DNA of 64,000 bases. It comes from Sulfitobacter litoralis (lineage in GTDB: Bacteria > Pseudomonadota > Alphaproteobacteria > Rhodobacterales > Rhodobacteraceae). Below are positions 60,826 to 64,000 of the stretch, piece by piece (positions within the stretch are counted from its first letter, which is position 1; every line of letters begins with the position of its first letter). Location of the stretch: contig NZ_FNJD01000003.1 in assembly GCF_900103185.1 (NCBI RefSeq), positions 124,001 to 188,000 on the forward strand. The letters are read 5' to 3'. Both the position numbers and the translations under genes were made by a program. The notes under the pieces were generated by a model. The model ran no database searches. It worked only from the letters and a program-made list of their open reading frames with translations, and was not told the DNA's origin.

Positions 60826-61650
60826 ATGTTTCAACCACGGCGCACCAACAGGGGCAATATAGGCTCGGCAGTCAACTTTTTCGAACTCGTCTACCATTCG
60901 ATCGTCCGCTCTGTGCGCAAGCAGCACAACAATGCGTTTGCAGCCATCGCCATCAACATTATGCAAACGGTCATTTTCGTGGGCGTGTTCTATGTGATGT
61001 TTTCGGTCCTCGGTATGCGCGGATCTGCCATTCGGGGTGATTTCGTGATCTATATCATGACGGGTATTTTCCTGTTCATGATGCACACCAAGACGGTATC
61101 AGCCGTGGCCGGTTCCGAAGGGCCCGCCAGCGCCATGATGAAACATGCGCCGATGACCACGATGATTTCTCTGGCGGCTGCAGCACTGGGATCGCTCTAC
61201 ATCCAGATGCTGTCGCTGATCCTGATCATGTCGATCTACCATTTGGCGTTCAACCCGATCGTGATTTACGACACCGCTGGCGTGTTTTTCATGATGCTGA
61301 TCGCGTGGTTCACCGGGGTTGCTGTCGGCATGGTGTTGCTGGCCATCAAACCGTGGGCACCCTCTTTTACGCAGATCTTTACGACGATCTACCAGCGGGC
61401 GAATATGATTGCTTCAGGCAAGATGTTTCTGGCCAATTCGCTACCGTCCTTCATGCTGGCCATGTTTGACTGGAACCCCTTGTTCCACGCCATTGATCAG
61501 GCCCGTGGGTATGCATTTATCAACTACAACCCGCGCTATAGTAACTGGGAATATGCCGTTTGGGTCGGGGTGGTGCTTATGGTGATCGGGCTGATGGGCG
61601 AATTCTATACGCGCAAACATGCCTCTGCCAGCTGGAGCGCGCGACGCTGA
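60826..61650 (+). CDS. ABC-2 type capsule/polysaccharide export permease
   Basis: A 274-residue membrane protein with about six spans, resembling the KpsM/Wzm/RkpT group. It has an amphipathic N-terminus (FFELVYHSIVRSVRKQHNNAF), then TGIFLFMMHTKT, and the C-terminal WNPLFHAIDQARGYAFINYNP. The ATG at 60826 follows AAGAGG; a TTG 18 codons earlier is less likely. No matching ATPase (KpsT/Wzt) is in the window; alkB follows on the other strand. Confidence 0.85.
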   Translation: MFQPRRTNRGNIGSAVNFFELVYHSIVRSVRKQHNNAFAAIAINIMQTVIFVGVFYVMFSVLGMRGSAIRGDFVIYIMTGIFLFMMHTKTVSAVAGSEGPASAMMKHAPMTTMISLAAAALGSLYIQMLSLILIMSIYHLAFNPIVIYDTAGVFFMMLIAWFTGVAVGMVLLAIKPWAPSFTQIFTTIYQRANMIASGKMFLANSLPSFMLAMFDWNPLFHAIDQARGYAFINYNPRYSNWEYAVWVGVVLMVIGLMGEFYTRKHASASWSARR

Positions 61651-61652
61651 TC

Positions 61653-62255
61653 TCAGGTCGCAACCCTGAGCGTGATGTTGATCCTTCCGCCCTTGGGCAG
61701 CAACGTCGATGACCCCGCACGGATGCGGTCGATCCCGTGATAGTTCAGGCGCGCCTCGCCTCCCATGACAACGACATCCCCTGATTGCAGCCATAGACTG
61801 TCCGTCTTGCCGCCGCGTTTTTGCCCGCCAACGCGCAGCAATCCTTCGTCCCCGAGCGAGATTGACACGACCGGCCAGCGAAAATCGGTCTCGTTCCGGT
61901 CCTGATGCAGCCCCATTTTCGCGTCCGACGCATAGTAGTTGATCAGGCAAGAATCCGGCTGACGCTCTAATCCGGTCAGGTCATTCCAGATCGTAAGGAC
62001 ATCCGATGGGATCGCCGGCCAGGGCGAGCCGTTTGGATGGACCTCGGCATAGCGATAGCCCTGCGCGTCTGACAGCCAACCATAATCGCCCGCAGACGTC
62101 ATACGCACCGACATCTGCTGCCCCCCCGGCATGACGGGCCGAAAGAACGGCGCCTGCTTTACCACCCCGCGCACAGTATCCAGCAACGTGCGTTGTGCTG
62201 ACAGCGTAAGGTGGGATTTATGAATTTCGAAGCCGCGTAACCGCAATATCGTCAT
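61653..62255 (-). CDS. alkB: Alpha-ketoglutarate-dependent DNA repair dioxygenase AlkB
   Basis: A 200-residue Fe(II)/2-oxoglutarate enzyme that reverses 1-methyladenine and 3-methylcytosine damage. Iron ligands are His117, Asp119 (LHQDRNE) and His173 (NYHGIDRI). 2-oxoglutarate-binding arginines Arg191 and Arg197 (RINITLR) keep the E. coli spacing. It is convergent with the export permease, two bases apart. Confidence 0.95.
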   Translation of the reverse strand: MTILRLRGFEIHKSHLTLSAQRTLLDTVRGVVKQAPFFRPVMPGGQQMSVRMTSAGDYGWLSDAQGYRYAEVHPNGSPWPAIPSDVLTIWNDLTGLERQPDSCLINYYASDAKMGLHQDRNETDFRWPVVSISLGDEGLLRVGGQKRGGKTDSLWLQSGDVVVMGGEARLNYHGIDRIRAGSSTLLPKGGRINITLRVAT

Positions 62256-62324
62256 CTAAACGCCCTTCTTGCCTGCTTTGGCGAAAAATCCACGCAGAAT
62301 CCGCGTTTCCTTTCTCATGCAACG

Positions 62325-62356
62325 GTTGCAGGGTCCATATCTGCTCCTTATATACG
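62325..62356 (+). promoter_or_regulatory. Sigma-32 (RpoH)-type promoter of dnaK
   Basis: GTTGCA (62325-62330), a 16-base spacer and CTTATATACG (62347-62356). The -10 fits the alphaproteobacterial heat-shock consensus CYTATNTNNG exactly. The -35 is a partial match to CTTGAA. It lies about 110 bases before the dnaK start. Confidence 0.7.
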
Positions 62357-62463
62357 CCGAGAACCGCTGAAGGCATCCGGCCTTTGGTGAAAAAGATCGG
62401 GGCAAGGGTGCCACAACGGGCCTGCGCTTCGTGTCATCGCCTTGAGTAAATGAGGGATCAAAC

Positions 62464-64000
62464 ATGGCCAAAGTTATTGGTATCGACCTAGGAACGACAA
62501 ACAGCTGTATCGCCATCATGGACGGCAGCCAGCCTCGCGTTGTTGAAAACGCGGAAGGTGCACGCACCACGCCATCCATTGTCGCCTTTACAGACGACGA
62601 ACGTCTGGTTGGCCAGCCTGCCAAACGGCAAGCGGTTACCAATCCGGACAACACAATTTTCGGCGTTAAGCGCCTGATCGGCCGTCGCAATGACGACGCA
62701 GATCTGGCCAAGGACAAAAAGAACCTGCCCTTCACCGTGATCGACGGCGGGAACGGCGACGCTTGGGTAAAAGCCAAGGGCGAGAAATACTCCCCTTCGC
62801 AAATCTCTGCGTTCATCCTTGGCAAAATGAAGGAAACGGCTGAATCCTACCTGGGCGAAGAAGTTACCCAGGCAGTTATCACTGTTCCTGCTTACTTTAA
62901 CGACGCTCAGCGTCAGGCTACAAAAGACGCGGGCAAGATTGCCGGTCTGGAAGTGCTGCGGATCATCAACGAACCGACAGCGGCCGCGCTGGCCTATGGT
63001 CTGGACAAGAAAGAAACGCAAACCATCGCGGTCTATGACCTTGGCGGCGGTACATTCGACGTGACCATTCTCGAAATTGACGACGGTCTTTTCGAAGTCA
63101 AATCCACCAACGGCGATACATTCTTGGGTGGTGAAGACTTTGACATGCGCATCGTGAACTACCTTGCGGATGAATTCAAAAAGACCAACGGCGTTGATCT
63201 GACCCAAGACAAGATGGCGCTTCAGCGTCTGAAAGAAGCGGCCGAGAAGGCCAAGATCGAACTGTCGAGCGCAAGCCAGACAGAGATCAACCAGCCATTC
63301 ATCTCGATGGGCAAAGACGGCTCGCCGTTGCACATGGTGATGAAGCTGACCCGCTCCAAGCTGGAGCAGCTGGTGGGTGACCTGATCAAAGCGTCGATGA
63401 AACCATGTGCTGCTGCGTTGAAAGATGCCGGTGTATCCGCATCCGAAATCGACGAAGTCGTTCTGGTCGGCGGTATGACCCGTATGCCACGCGTGATCGA
63501 AGAAGTGTCCAAGTTCTTTGGCAAAGAGCCGCACAAGGGTGTGAACCCTGACGAGGTTGTTGCCTTGGGTGCCGCCATTCAGGCGGGTGTTCTGCAAGGC
63601 GACGTCAAAGATGTTGTTTTGCTGGACGTAACACCATTGTCCTTGGGCATCGAAACGTTGGGTGGCGTGTTCACCCGTCTGATCGACCGCAACACCACGA
63701 TCCCTACCAAAAAGTCGCAGGTCTTCTCGACCGCTGAGGACAACCAAAGCGCCGTGACCATCCGCGTCTTCCAAGGCGAACGTGAAATGGCTGCGGACAA
63801 CAAGATCCTTGGCGCGTTCAATCTGGAAAGCATTCCTCCTGCACCGCGCGGTATGCCCCAGATCGAAGTGACCTTTGACATCGACGCAAACGGTATTGTT
63901 GCTGTTGGCGCGCTGGATAAAGGCACGGGCAAAGAGCAGAAGATCACGATCCAGGCTTCTGGTGGTCTGTCCGATGCGGACATCGACAAAATGGTGAAAG
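62464..64000 (+). CDS. dnaK: Chaperone protein DnaK (3' part outside window)
   Basis: The first 512 codons of Hsp70. The ATPase domain shows [12 protein letters not shown] (phosphate 1), [14 protein letters not shown] and [13 protein letters not shown]. The inter-domain linker DVLLLDV-like motif ([15 protein letters not shown]) follows, and then the start of the substrate-binding domain. GAGGGATCAAAC precedes the ATG at 62464. dnaJ is expected beyond the edge but is not seen. Confidence 0.98.
   Translation, partial: MAKVIGIDLGTTNSCIAIMDGSQPRVVENAEGARTTPSIVAFTDDERLVGQPAKRQAVTNPDNTIFGVKRLIGRRNDDADLAKDKKNLPFTVIDGGNGDAWVKAKGEKYSPSQISAFILGKMKETAESYLGEEVTQAVITVPAYFNDAQRQATKDAGKIAGLEVLRIINEPTAAALAYGLDKKETQTIAVYDLGGGTFDVTILEIDDGLFEVKSTNGDTFLGGEDFDMRIVNYLADEFKKTNGVDLTQDKMALQRLKEAAEKAKIELSSASQTEINQPFISMGKDGSPLHMVMKLTRSKLEQLVGDLIKASMKPCAAALKDAGVSASEIDEVVLVGGMTRMPRVIEEVSKFFGKEPHKGVNPDEVVALGAAIQAGVLQGDVKDVVLLDVTPLSLGIETLGGVFTRLIDRNTTIPTKKSQVFSTAEDNQSAVTIRVFQGEREMAADNKILGAFNLESIPPAPRGMPQIEVTFDIDANGIVAVGALDKGTGKEQKITIQASGGLSDADIDKMVK

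Noticed and set aside
62488..63774. 428-codon open frame antisense to dnaK
   Set aside because: It is the well-known long antisense frame of Hsp70 genes, sometimes misannotated as a glutamate dehydrogenase. It has no ribosome-binding site and simply mirrors the codon bias of dnaK.

Overview
The window is a GC-rich, gene-dense stretch of bacterial chromosome. Gene content points to the Roseobacter group of the Rhodobacterales (Alphaproteobacteria). The indicators are two polyamine/opine-type ABC systems, a phenylacetyl-CoA (paa) operon, a UMF1-family transporter, an IalB-like secreted protein, a DapD/DapE lysine pathway, an LptC-LptA-LptB operon and ArfB ribosome rescue. The genus assignment is inference. 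No rRNA, tRNA, CRISPR, insertion sequence or prophage gene is seen. Both edges cut genes: recQ on the left and dnaK on the right.

Layout. 1-12.6 kb is housekeeping: recQ, yggT, a single-domain BLUF blue-light sensor divergent from a UMF1 transporter, mepA, a phytase-like esterase, a queuosine-precursor transporter, arfB, a secreted helical protein, NAD salvage (pncB, pncA) around marC, trhO and ugd. Between the queuosine transporter and arfB lies an orphan structured element with a 16-nt perfect complement of the conserved 16S rRNA 3' tail. 12.6-26 kb is a polyamine island: an oxidoreductase plus potGHIF-type operon on the minus strand, a divergent GntR regulator, a putrescine/omega-amino-acid aminotransferase, and a second ABC system on the plus strand whose two permeases carry unusual N-terminal additions. 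The 11-mer CAATTTGATCA occurs once in front of each of the two central transcription units.

26-38.9 kb holds cell-wall, RNA and amino-acid genes: a lytic transglycosylase, RNase R, a DUF2064 glycosyltransferase, a GNAT enzyme, dapE, a small acidic protein, a GlsB-type stress membrane protein, dapD, a LOG-type nucleosidase, rlmN, an IalB-like protein, an asparaginase and serB. 39-46.8 kb is the phenylacetate operon: thiolase, paaA, paaB, paaC, paaD, paaE, paaZ and a PaaX-type repressor, with most genes touching or overlapping. 46.8-51.6 kb is an envelope operon running RNase D, kdsD, lptC, lptA and lptB, followed by hpf and ptsN.

51.6-61.7 kb is a surface-polysaccharide region: a two-part sulfotransferase, a GT14-type glycosyltransferase, two paralogous GT2-type glycosyltransferases, galE, galU, kdsB, cysQ and a capsule-type ABC-2 export permease. 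Together with ugd and kdsD they could supply UDP-glucose, UDP-galactose, UDP-glucuronate and CMP-Kdo, attach sulfate, and clear the PAP by-product through CysQ. That connection is inference from gene content. The window ends with alkB and dnaK; dnaK has a good sigma-32-type promoter.

Most ordinary genes were assigned from conserved motifs seen in the translations. The regulatory calls rest on hand-read inverted repeats and matched motifs and have not been tested computationally.
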